A stretch of 6,795 nt of DNA from Rhodobacterales bacterium (GCA_025357355.1 JANXPK010000331.1:1-6795), one strand, 5' to 3'. Counted from the stretch's first letter, positions 1 through 5,375 are shown. Translations and numbers: made by a program. Notes: generated by a model not told the origin, from the letters alone.

Positions 1-365
1 AGCTGGCGATGGGTCTGGTGGACTCGGTTCCGGCTGGCCAATATGGCAAGGAGGCGCTGACCAACCTTGGGGCATGGGATGCCGTTGAACCCAAGGTTGC
101 CCAGGCCGACAACGTTCGTGCGGCGCTGAAGCTGGTGGACGCCGGCGAGGCGGCTTATGGCATCGTCTATGCCTCGGATGCGATTTCTGATGACAAAGTG
201 GCGGTGGTCGGGACCTTCCCGGAAGACAGCCACAAACCAATCATATATCCTGCCGCCGTCACGACCACCAGCACCGCGCCCGAGGCGCAGGCATTCCTTG
301 ATGACCTGTCCACCGACGCCGCGAGAGCCATCTTCACCGCGCAGGGCTTCATCGTCCTGAAATAA
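1..365 (+). CDS. modA: Molybdate ABC transporter periplasmic binding protein ModA (3' part only)
   Basis: This is the C-terminal 120 or so residues of a ModA-type periplasmic binding protein, which captures molybdate (often also tungstate) and delivers it to ModB/ModC. The reading frame is already open at base 3 and ends at the TAA at 363-365, so the true start and signal peptide lie upstream; the ATG at base 9 is an internal Met. Visible family hallmarks are the VPAGQYGKEAL segment after the second-lobe entry, NVRAALKLV, the GIVYASDA strand-loop that contributes to the oxyanion site, and the TFPEDSHKPIIYP stretch, followed by an Ala-rich helix and a C-terminus ending GFIVLK. The identification rests on these motifs and on modB and modC following immediately. 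modB starts 8 bases downstream, so the genes are co-transcribed. Confidence 0.93.
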   Translation, partial: LAMGLVDSVPAGQYGKEALTNLGAWDAVEPKVAQADNVRAALKLVDAGEAAYGIVYASDAISDDKVAVVGTFPEDSHKPIIYPAAVTTTSTAPEAQAFLDDLSTDAARAIFTAQGFIVLK

Positions 366-373
366 GGACCCGG

Positions 374-1069
374 ATGCCCGATTGGTTTTCCCCTGATGAA
401 TGGCGCGCAGTGGCCTTGTCGCTGCGCGTTTCGCTGTGGGCAACCGGGTTAAGTCTGCCTTTGGGCATTCTGGTGGCGCATGCCTTGGCCCGGCGCGAGT
501 TCTGGGGCAAGCAAATCCTGAACGGCCTGGTCCATCTGCCCCTGATCCTGCCGCCGGTCGCCACCGGCTATCTTCTTTTGCTGACTTTTGGGCGCAAAGG
601 GTTCGTCGGCCAATACCTCGACATGATCGGCATCGTTCTGGCGTTCAAATGGACCGGAGCCGTCCTTGCCGCCGCTGTCATGGCTTTTCCCCTGATGGTC
701 CGCGCCATCCGCCTGTCGATCGAGGCGGTGGACCCCAAGCTGGAACAGGCTGCAAGCACGCTCGGGGCTTCGCCGATCTGGGTTTTCCTGACCGTTTCCC
801 TGCCGCTGATCCTGCCCGGAATTATCGCAGGCGCGGTGCTGGCCTTTGCCAAGGCGATGGGAGAGTTTGGCGCCACCATCACTTTCGTGTCGAACATCCC
901 CGGCCAGACCCAGACGTTACCCTCTGCCATCTACTCCTTTCTGCAGGTGCCGGGCGGCGATCCGCAGGCGTTCCGACTGGTCTTGGTGTCGATCTTTGTC
1001 GCCATGTCGGCGCTGATCCTGTCCGAATGGGTCAGCAAAGCCGTGGCGCGCAGGGTCTCGGGATCATGA
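374..1069 (+). CDS. modB: Molybdate ABC transporter permease ModB
   Basis: This is the inner-membrane channel subunit of the molybdate importer, acting as a homodimer with two ModC ATPases. The product is 231 residues, the usual ModB length, with about five or six hydrophobic segments (near 12-37, 47-72, 85-110, 135-160 and 200-220). The cytoplasmic EAA loop that docks on the ATPase is seen at about 124-143 (EQAASTLGASP, then a hydrophobic run). It is followed by the ModB-typical AKAMGEFGATITF (160-171) and NIPGQTQTLP (174-183). The ATG at 374 is preceded by AAGGA at 364-368 with a 5-base gap, which overlaps the modA stop region and supports this start. The 3' end overlaps modC in an ATGA arrangement, implying translational coupling. 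Family and pathway are clear; tungstate as an alternative substrate cannot be excluded from sequence. Confidence 0.95.
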   Translation: MPDWFSPDEWRAVALSLRVSLWATGLSLPLGILVAHALARREFWGKQILNGLVHLPLILPPVATGYLLLLTFGRKGFVGQYLDMIGIVLAFKWTGAVLAAAVMAFPLMVRAIRLSIEAVDPKLEQAASTLGASPIWVFLTVSLPLILPGIIAGAVLAFAKAMGEFGATITFVSNIPGQTQTLPSAIYSFLQVPGGDPQAFRLVLVSIFVAMSALILSEWVSKAVARRVSGS

Positions 1070-2178
1070 CGGTATCGGTTCAACTGTTCCACCGTTTTCC
1101 CGGCTTCACCCTCGATCTGGCCTTTGAGGCGCAGGCTGGGGTGACCGCGCTGTTTGGCCCGTCGGGTTCTGGAAAGTCCACCATTATCAATGCGGTGGCG
1201 GGCCTGCTTCGCGTGGATAAAGGACGCATCACCAGCGGGGCGCAGGTCCTGCTGGACACGGGTCTTGGCATCACCCTGCCGCCAGCGCGTCGCCGGATCG
1301 GCTGCGTATTTCAGGATGACCGTCTTTTTCCCCATCTGAACGTGCAGCAGAACCTGCTTTATGGCCGCTGGTTCGCCCCGAAAGAGCCCGGCGTCTCCTT
1401 TGACCGCGTGGTGGCCATGCTGGACATTGTCCCCCTGCTCAACCGCCGTCCTGCCACCCTTTCCGGCGGCGAACGTCAGCGCGTAGCCATCGGCCGCGCC
1501 CTCTTGGCCAATCCGCAAATCCTGTTGATGGATGAACCCCTCGCCGCCTTGGATGACGCCCGCAAGGCGGAAATCCTGCCGTATATCGAACAGTTGCGCG
1601 ACAGCACGCCCATTCCGATCCTTTATGTCAGCCACTCCGTCTCGGAAATCACCCGCCTTGCCGGGTCGGTCGTTCTGCTTGAGGCCGGCCGCATCCTGCG
1701 CAGTGGAACGGTGGCCGAGGTATTTTCCGATCCCGGTGCCGTCACAGCAGTGGGGCTGCGCGACGCGGGTTCGGTCATCACCGCCAGGGTCGTCGCCCAA
1801 AATGACGATGGCCTGACCGAATTGCTGACCTCTGCCGGTCCCCTTTGGCTGCCCCGGATCAACGCGGCCCACGGCAGCCAGGTTCGCGTGCGGATCGCGG
1901 CACAGGATGTCATTCTGGCGCTCAGCCGCCCGGAGGGGATTTCGGCACTGAACATTCTGCCCGGGACCATCACGGCGCTTCGCCTGGGCGAGGGACCGGG
2001 GGCCATCGTCCAACTGCGCGTCGGCGAAGATCTGCTTCTGGCCCGCGTCACCCGCAGGTCAGCCACAAACCTTGCCCTGAAGGTCGGCAACACGGTCTTT
2101 GCCGTCTTGAAGTCCGTTGCCGTCGCCCCGGGCGATGTCGCCATGCAACGAACTGTGGCCGAGAGGCTGGTCGGTTGA
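1066..2178 (+). CDS. modC: Molybdate ABC transporter ATP-binding protein ModC
   Basis: This is the ATPase subunit that energises molybdate import. The product is 370 residues, close to E. coli ModC. The nucleotide-binding domain has Walker A GPSGSGKST at 31-39, the signature LSGGERQ at 132-138, Walker B ILLMDEP at 152-158 followed by LAALD, and the switch His at 190 (YVSH). The C-terminal part from about 290 (SALNILPGTI) to the end is a Mop/TOBE domain, which in ModC binds oxyanion and inhibits transport when molybdate is plentiful; that regulatory role is family knowledge, not shown here. The ATG at 1066 sits inside the end of modB (ATGA), so translation is probably coupled. The same frame is open upstream to about base 400, but that part lies in modB's shadow and the protein begins with the typical short beta strand MTVSVQLF. 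No modE-like regulator gene is in view. Confidence 0.96.
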   Translation: MTVSVQLFHRFPGFTLDLAFEAQAGVTALFGPSGSGKSTIINAVAGLLRVDKGRITSGAQVLLDTGLGITLPPARRRIGCVFQDDRLFPHLNVQQNLLYGRWFAPKEPGVSFDRVVAMLDIVPLLNRRPATLSGGERQRVAIGRALLANPQILLMDEPLAALDDARKAEILPYIEQLRDSTPIPILYVSHSVSEITRLAGSVVLLEAGRILRSGTVAEVFSDPGAVTAVGLRDAGSVITARVVAQNDDGLTELLTSAGPLWLPRINAAHGSQVRVRIAAQDVILALSRPEGISALNILPGTITALRLGEGPGAIVQLRVGEDLLLARVTRRSATNLALKVGNTVFAVLKSVAVAPGDVAMQRTVAERLVG

Positions 2179-2187
2179 CCTTGGCGA

Positions 2188-2203
2188 GGCGAAGTTGTTC
2201 GCC
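2188..2203. terminator. Weak hairpin just after modC
   Basis: GGCGAA and TTCGCC pair perfectly around a GTTG loop, starting 10 bases after the modC stop. There is no run of T afterwards. It may help end or protect the mod transcript, but the six-pair stem is only modest evidence. Confidence 0.25.
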
Positions 2204-2287
2204 GATCGAATTCTGGTCCTGCCTCGCCCCGGCAGCGGCAAGATCCGTTTGATTGGCATCGTCGTGCCATCGCAACTGGCTGGGCAG

Positions 2288-2305
2288 TGGCCATCTTGCT
2301 GGCCA
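2288..2305. terminator. Weak hairpin between convergent modC and the LuxR-type gene
   Basis: TGGCCA occurs twice, separated by TCTTGC; because TGGCCA is its own reverse complement the copies form a six-pair stem. It lies in the 155-base gap between two convergent operons, where terminators are expected. No T-tract is present on either side, so the role is uncertain. I see no gene in 2179-2333. Confidence 0.25.
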
Positions 2306-2333
2306 TATCGTCACACTCGTTGCGACCTTGGGC

Positions 2334-2726
2334 TCACAGGTGGATGACGCCAAGACGTGCAGCGTGCGCGACTGCGTCGGTTCGTCCGGTTGCATCAAGC
2401 TTGTCGGTCAATGACCGCACGTGAAACTTGGCGGTATGGACCGAAATGCCCAGCCGCCGCGCAACAAGCTTGTTTGAGGCGCCCTCCGCCAGCAGGCCCA
2501 GCACCTCACGCTCCCGCGTTGTCAGCAGGTCCTCATCGCCCTTTTCAACGGCTACATGCGCAGATGGCGGCACGATCAGCGCGACATCAGCCGCCTGATC
2601 TTCCCCGACCAGCCTGATCCCGGGCACGCCAGACAGCAGTTGCGTCAGCCTGTCGGCAATGCCGATATCTGCGATTTGCAACCGTACCCTGATCCCGCCC
2701 CAATCAAGCGTGTCATGGTTGTTCAA
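2334..2726 (-). CDS. Short LuxR/NarL-type DNA-binding regulator with a degenerate, shortened receiver-like N-terminus
   Basis: This is a probable transcription factor of 130 residues. The C-terminal GerE/LuxR helix-turn-helix spans about 66-127: LTTREREVLGLLAEG (68-82), then SNKLVARRLGIS (84-95), the recognition helix around VHTAKFHVRSL (96-106), and the dimerising tail. The N-terminal 65 residues begin like a NarL-type receiver (IRVRLQIAD at 12-20, IRLVGEDQAADVALIV at 37-52), but are about half the usual 120. The strand that normally ends in the phospho-acceptor Asp reads ALIVPPS, with no Asp at that place. Phosphorylation control therefore looks lost (inference). The only good start is the TTG at 2726-2724, overlapping the TGA of the upstream HtrA-like gene as TTGA and preceded by AAAGG with an 8-base gap, so its synthesis should be coupled to that gene. 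Full NarL-family regulators are about 210 residues. Targets are unknown; the HtrA-like operon itself is one candidate. Confidence 0.85.
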   Translation of the reverse strand: MNNHDTLDWGGIRVRLQIADIGIADRLTQLLSGVPGIRLVGEDQAADVALIVPPSAHVAVEKGDEDLLTTREREVLGLLAEGASNKLVARRLGISVHTAKFHVRSLTDKLDATGRTDAVAHAARLGVIHL

Positions 2727-3613
2727 GCGAGGGGCCTTTCACCAATCGTCAGAGAGAATATGTGAATTGCATCGGCGCGTTTCACGGTCAGCGCGACAAC
2801 ATTCCCAATGCTCGCAGGTCCAAGGTCGCGCAGCAGCTGGTGGATCGGAAGCATCGGCTGGTCGTTCCAACGCAACAGAATATCGCCCTGATGCAGGCCA
2901 GCCGTGGCCCCCGGTCCCTTGGGATCGACCGACGTGACGATGTTGCCAGTGACATCCTCGCCTTCAACCTTTACCGGCAACAAACCAAGGCCCAGATAGC
3001 CCTGCGCGATACGGCCGTGCTGGGCGAGCCTTTGGGCGACCCGGTTGATCGTTGCGGCAGGTATCACGAGGGCGCGTTGGCGCGGGCCGAACACGACCAT
3101 CCCGAAGGCCTGGCCGGACGCGTCAAGCGCCAGTCCCCCCTCGGCGCTTTTGCCAAGGCGCAGATCAAGATCAATGCGCGCGTCGATCTCGCCGCCGCGC
3201 ATCGACCGCCACGGCCCCGAAACATGCGCCACCATGCCAAGATACGAACTTGGCGTGCCCTCAAACGAGCCGACAGCAATCATCAGCGCGCCTGTGGCTG
3301 GGGTCGAGGTCACAAGGGTCGACGCAGCGATATTGCCAGCATCGTATCGCAGCACAGCGACGTCCGTCGTCGGATCATGGCCCGCCAGAGTTGCGGCAAC
3401 CGTCTCTCCGCCGGAAAGTACCAGCTCGTATGGCCCTTCCTCGGAAAGCGATTCTTCGCAGGTGACAACAAGGCCGGGCCGCCAGGCAAAGCCGCTGGTC
3501 CGGCTTCGCGGTCCATGGACCCCGACAATGCTGCGGGATGCCGAAGCCACCATTGCCGCCAGATCGTTCGACAAGGATTGCAGTGTGGTTGCTGTTGCAG
3601 TTTGGGCCATCAT
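2723..3613 (-). CDS. HtrA/DegP-like protein with PDZ domain, probable catalytically inactive pseudoprotease
   Basis: The protein is about 296 residues, with a trypsin-like S1C (HtrA) fold at about 30-200 and one C-terminal PDZ domain at about 203-294. Numbering is from the chosen start. Family landmarks are SGF at 40-42, the acid strand motif DPTTDVAVLRYD at 80-91, ASGQAFGMVVF in the last strands, the AIP-like VIPAATINRVAQRL linker helix, and GYLGLGLLPV opening the PDZ. The usual TNNHV box reads TCEES, putting Glu54 where the catalytic His belongs. The usual GNSGG box reads SAEGG, putting Glu158 where the nucleophilic Ser belongs. Asp84 is kept. Two of three triad residues are thus replaced and proteolysis is unlikely. 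The N-terminus (MMAQTATATTL) has no hydrophobic signal, unlike periplasmic DegP. Three consecutive ATGs (3616, 3613, 3610) follow AAAGGGAG at 3619-3626; the second has a 5-base gap and is chosen, the third is also possible. It is translationally coupled to the LuxR-type gene. Confidence 0.85.
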   Translation of the reverse strand: MMAQTATATTLQSLSNDLAAMVASASRSIVGVHGPRSRTSGFAWRPGLVVTCEESLSEEGPYELVLSGGETVAATLAGHDPTTDVAVLRYDAGNIAASTLVTSTPATGALMIAVGSFEGTPSSYLGMVAHVSGPWRSMRGGEIDARIDLDLRLGKSAEGGLALDASGQAFGMVVFGPRQRALVIPAATINRVAQRLAQHGRIAQGYLGLGLLPVKVEGEDVTGNIVTSVDPKGPGATAGLHQGDILLRWNDQPMLPIHQLLRDLGPASIGNVVALTVKRADAIHIFSLTIGERPLA

Positions 3614-3618
3614 CATTG

Positions 3619-3626
3619 CTCCCTTT
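3619..3626 (-). promoter_or_regulatory. Ribosome binding site of the HtrA-like gene
   Basis: On the - strand AAAGGGAG precedes three in-frame ATG codons. The gap is 2 bases to the first ATG, 5 to the second and 8 to the third, which argues against the first ATG and against the upstream in-frame TTG at 3640. Confidence 0.7.
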
Positions 3627-3649
3627 GTGGATGCAACCAATGTGGATGC
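3626..3649 (-). repeat. 9-bp direct repeat in the leader of the HtrA-like operon
   Basis: GCATCCACA occurs twice on the - strand (3649-3641 and 3634-3626), 15 bases apart start to start, with TTGGTT between. The downstream copy abuts the ribosome binding site. It could be a tandem regulator site or leader element, or a chance small duplication. Confidence 0.45.
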
Positions 3650-3669
3650 CTTCTTGCGCCATCGCTACT

Positions 3670-3686
3670 GCCCTGATGGTCAGGGC
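3670..3686. terminator. Seven-pair hairpin upstream of the HtrA-like gene
   Basis: GCCCTGA and TCAGGGC pair perfectly around a three-base TGG loop. The stem contains the stop codon of the short - strand segment at 3680-3799, as if ending an upstream transcript before the HtrA-like operon begins. There is no T-tract, so it could instead be an operator for the HtrA-like promoter. Confidence 0.4.
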
Positions 3687-3792
3687 CAACCCATGCGGAC
3701 CAGGTCGCGTTGGTCTGGACGCAGCGTTCCGGCAACTTCACCCTTGCGGCGGGCGACAAGTTCGATCTGGCCGTTGCGACGACCGGTTGAAA

Positions 3793-3809
3793 CCGCCTGT
3801 TACAGGCGG
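3793..3809. terminator. Seven-pair hairpin after the orphan + strand segment
   Basis: CCGCCTG and CAGGCGG pair perfectly around a TTA loop, two bases after the TGA that closes the 3677-3790 open segment. This is the geometry of a terminator right behind a gene end on the + strand, but no T-run follows. Confidence 0.4.
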
Positions 3810-3810
3810 A

Positions 3811-4011
3811 TCACTGTCGGAAGCCACCTTCAAGGCCGACCCCGTCATCCTGCTTGACCATCCGGTTAGTCTGGCGGCGCTCGATGTTTCGGACTTCATC
3901 TGAAGTGGGCTTGATGACCTGGCCGACCGTCGCCGGCCGAGTGGCGCTGCCGTCTTGCAGCCCGAACGTCTGCCCGGAAGCGACCGGGACGGGCTCGCAA
4001 CGGTCTGACAT
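3811..4011 (-). CDS. Possible small protein or gene remnant, unrecognised
   Basis: A 66-residue frame from the ATG at 4011 to the TGA at 3811. I do not recognise it. Counting codons by hand gives about 71% G+C at first, 48% at second and 80% at third positions, which is the pattern of real genes in this kind of genome and unlike an antisense shadow. The residue mix (DGSATRPATVGQVIKP, DEVRNIERRQ) is also balanced. Against it: no usable ribosome site in front of the ATG (AAGGGG touches the start codon), and the frame stays open further upstream into about 4080 without a better start. It may be the tail of a decayed gene. There is no visible signal peptide or membrane segment. Treat it as tentative. 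Confidence 0.25.
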   Translation of the reverse strand: MSDRCEPVPVASGQTFGLQDGSATRPATVGQVIKPTSDEVRNIERRQTNRMVKQDDGVGLEGGFRQ

Positions 4012-4085
4012 CCCCTTATCAAGGCCGGGAGCGGCAGGTGGAAAGGGCTTCGAATCTATCAGGTCTCTTGACCTATTTATGCACC

Positions 4086-4107
4086 TGCGGCGGAAATTCC
4101 CGCCGCA
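4086..4107. terminator. Strong GC-rich eight-pair hairpin
   Basis: TGCGGCGG and CCGCCGCA pair perfectly around the six-base loop AAATTC. No T-tract follows on either strand. It sits about 200 bases before the ytfQ-like gene and may insulate that operon from transcription from the left, or bind a protein. Confidence 0.45.
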
Positions 4108-4161
4108 ACGCAGCGTCGGGCCGCCTTCATGTTCTGGTTGAAGAGTCTAAGGCAACAGACT

Positions 4162-4178
4162 GATAAAATGGAATTATC
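4162..4178. promoter_or_regulatory. Possible operator, GATAA-N7-TTATC
   Basis: A 17-base interrupted palindrome with five matching end positions lies about 130 bases before the ytfQ-like start, in AT-rich DNA ahead of the candidate promoter. Its size would suit a dimeric sugar-responsive regulator, but no regulator gene is visible to link it to. Confidence 0.3.
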
Positions 4179-4229
4179 GTCGTTTCATCCATGCCACGCT
4201 CGACAAGGCAATCATGGAAATAAGAGGAT

Positions 4230-4257
4230 TTGCATATAGTATTACTTTTGCTAGTCT
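4230..4257 (+). promoter_or_regulatory. Candidate promoter of the ytfQ-like operon
   Basis: Two readings are possible. TTGCAT at 4230-4235 could be a -35 box with TAGTCT at 4252-4257 as a -10 box, 16 bases apart. Alternatively TATAGT at 4235-4240 matches the sigma-70 -10 consensus at five of six positions, but lacks a good -35 box. Either would start transcription 45-70 bases before the gene. No experimental support. Confidence 0.3.
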
Positions 4258-4281
4258 CTAGGCATCGAGGGTGCAAGAGAC
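4254..4281. promoter_or_regulatory. Inverted repeat in the ytfQ-like leader, possible operator or leader hairpin
   Basis: GTCTCT (4254-4259) pairs with AGAGAC (4276-4281), and inside it GCA (4262-4264) pairs with TGC (4272-4274). The repeat ends about 15 bases before the ribosome site, where a repressor or a leader structure could control expression. Confidence 0.35.
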
Positions 4282-4307
4282 ACCGCGATAACAAAGAGGG
4301 AGGAACC

Positions 4308-5270
4308 ATGAACATTCTCAAAAAGCTCGCGCTGGCCGCGGGTACGATTGCCCTGATGTCCACGACGGCTCTTGCGGGCGGCCTCGTCGTCGGCTTCTCG
4401 CAGATCGGCTCGGAATCGGGTTGGCGCGCCGCAGAAACCTCGGTCACCAAACAAGAGGCGGAAAAGCGCGGTGTCGACCTGAAGTTTGCCGATGCCCAGC
4501 AAAAGCAGGAAAACCAGATCAAGGCGATCCGGGGCTTCATCGCCCAGGGTGTCAACGCGATCCTTCTGGCGCCCGTCGTCGCGACCGGCTGGGACGAGGT
4601 TCTGGGTGAAGCCAAGGACGCCAAGATCCCGGTCATCCTGCTCGACCGCGGCATCGACGCCAGCCAGGACCTCTACCTGACTTCGGTCGCCTCTGACCAG
4701 GTGCACGAGGGCGCGGTGGCGGCCGACTGGCTGATCAAGACCGTGGGCGACAAGCCCTGCACCGTGGTCGAGATCGAAGGCACCGTCGGCTCCTCGCCCG
4801 CGATCAACCGCAAGAAGGGCTTCGACGACGAGGTTGCCAAGACCGCCAACATCAAGGTCACGCGCAGCCAGACCGGCGACTTCACCCGTTCGAAGGGCAA
4901 GGAAGTCATGGAAGGCTTCATCAAAGCCGAAAATGGCGGCAAAGACCTCTGTGCGGTCTATGCGCATAACGACGACATGATGGTGGGTGCGATCCAGGCG
5001 ATGAAAGATGCTGGATTGAAGCCGGGCCATGACATCCTGACCGTCTCGATCGACTCGGTGCCTGATCTCTTCACCGCGATGGCCGCAGGCGACGCCAATG
5101 CCACCGTGGAACTGACGCCCGACATGGCGGGACCGGCCCTTGACGCACTGGCAGCCTTCCTCAAGGACGGCACCATGCCGCCGAAGTTCATCATCACCCA
5201 GTCCAAACTCTACACTCAGGCTGACGACCCGGCCGGCGAAGCAGCCCGCCGCAAGAGCCTTGGCTACTGA
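4308..5270 (+). CDS. ytfQ: YtfQ-like periplasmic sugar-binding protein (galactofuranose ABC importer)
   Basis: This is the periplasmic substrate-binding protein of a CUT2-type sugar ABC importer, 320 residues. The N-terminus MNILKKLALAAGTIALMSTTALA is a signal peptide with predicted cleavage after Ala23 (ALA before GG). The mature part tracks E. coli YtfQ from memory almost word for word: VGFSQIGSESGWRAAET, QQKQENQIKAIRGFIAQGV, LAPVVATGW, LLDRGID, GDFTRSKGKEVMEGFIKAE, YAHNDDMMVGAIQAMKDAGL, VELTPDMAGPALDAL. It contains the two periplasmic-binding-protein type 1 lobes. E. coli YtfQ binds galactofuranose; that substrate is inferred here. The ATG at 4308 follows GGGAGGAA (4298-4305), a strong ribosome site; an in-frame start at 4230 would put a non-signal sequence in front and is rejected. 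The ATPase gene follows 105 bases later with a strong hairpin between, consistent with high expression of the binding protein relative to the rest of the operon. Confidence 0.93.
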   Translation: MNILKKLALAAGTIALMSTTALAGGLVVGFSQIGSESGWRAAETSVTKQEAEKRGVDLKFADAQQKQENQIKAIRGFIAQGVNAILLAPVVATGWDEVLGEAKDAKIPVILLDRGIDASQDLYLTSVASDQVHEGAVAADWLIKTVGDKPCTVVEIEGTVGSSPAINRKKGFDDEVAKTANIKVTRSQTGDFTRSKGKEVMEGFIKAENGGKDLCAVYAHNDDMMVGAIQAMKDAGLKPGHDILTVSIDSVPDLFTAMAAGDANATVELTPDMAGPALDALAAFLKDGTMPPKFIITQSKLYTQADDPAGEAARRKSLGY

Positions 5271-5284
5271 GCCCTTGGTCTGAC

Positions 5285-5314
5285 GCGCCGGTTGGTCCAG
5301 TGACCAGCCGGCGC
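5285..5314 (+). terminator. Strong intercistronic hairpin between binding-protein and ATPase genes
   Basis: GCGCCGG, T, TGGTC pairs with GACCA, G, CCGGCGC around a CAGT loop: twelve Watson-Crick pairs plus one T-G wobble. It begins 15 bases after the ytfQ-like stop. There is no T-tract, so it is more likely a partial terminator or an mRNA 3'-end stabiliser that lets the binding protein be made in excess over the ATPase, as known for other ABC sugar operons such as malE-malF. Confidence 0.7.
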
Positions 5315-5375
5315 AATTCGCTTGCCTTGCCGCCGTGGCGGGGTCTTTCATCGGGCGCATTGGGGAGGAAATCCG

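Larger units (their letters stand above)
3650..4229. other. Region without an assignable gene between the HtrA-like operon and the sugar importer operon
   Basis: About 580 bases hold no gene I can recognise. They contain three strong hairpins (3670-3686, 3793-3809, 4086-4107), a 37-codon + segment ending at the TGA 3788-3790 (VWTQRSGNFTLAAGDKFDLA within it), its complementary 39-codon - segment ending at the TGA 3682-3680 (NGQIELVARRKGEVAG within it), and a - strand open frame at 3811-4011 listed separately. The + segment has a stop just before it and no good start. These may be remnants of decayed genes, or the 3' end of a gene displaced by rearrangement. From about 4140 onward the DNA becomes visibly more AT-rich, as expected for the promoter zone of the ytfQ-like gene. 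Confidence 0.5.

Noticed and set aside
400..1065. In-frame extension of modC upstream through the whole of modB
   Set aside because: The extension is the out-of-frame reading of modB with Arg/Pro/Gly-rich sequence; modC homologs begin at the short strand starting at the ATG at 1066, which overlaps the modB stop.
931..2013. 360-codon antisense frame across modB/modC
   Set aside because: Shadow of modC, Gln/Gly/Asp-rich, no motifs, opposite a conserved ATPase.
1623..2306. 227-codon antisense frame over the 3' half of modC
   Set aside because: Arg/Ser/Thr/Pro-rich shadow of the Mop/TOBE region with no domain.
3614..3640. TTG at 3640 as the start of the HtrA-like protein
   Set aside because: It would place the strong AAAGGGAG ribosome site inside the coding region; the ATG cluster just after that site is the better start.
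2762..3857. Long + strand frames (2762-3676 and 3045-3857) across the HtrA-like gene
   Set aside because: They are antisense to a gene with clear HtrA/PDZ landmarks and a good ribosome site, and have no motifs of their own.
3650..4300. tRNA, small RNA, CRISPR or insertion-sequence ends in the gene-free region
   Set aside because: I found hairpins but no cloverleaf, no regularly spaced repeats, and no paired terminal inverted repeats with target duplications.
4230..4307. Upstream in-frame start for the ytfQ-like protein
   Set aside because: The extra 26 residues precede a complete signal peptide and an excellent ribosome site directly before the ATG at 4308.
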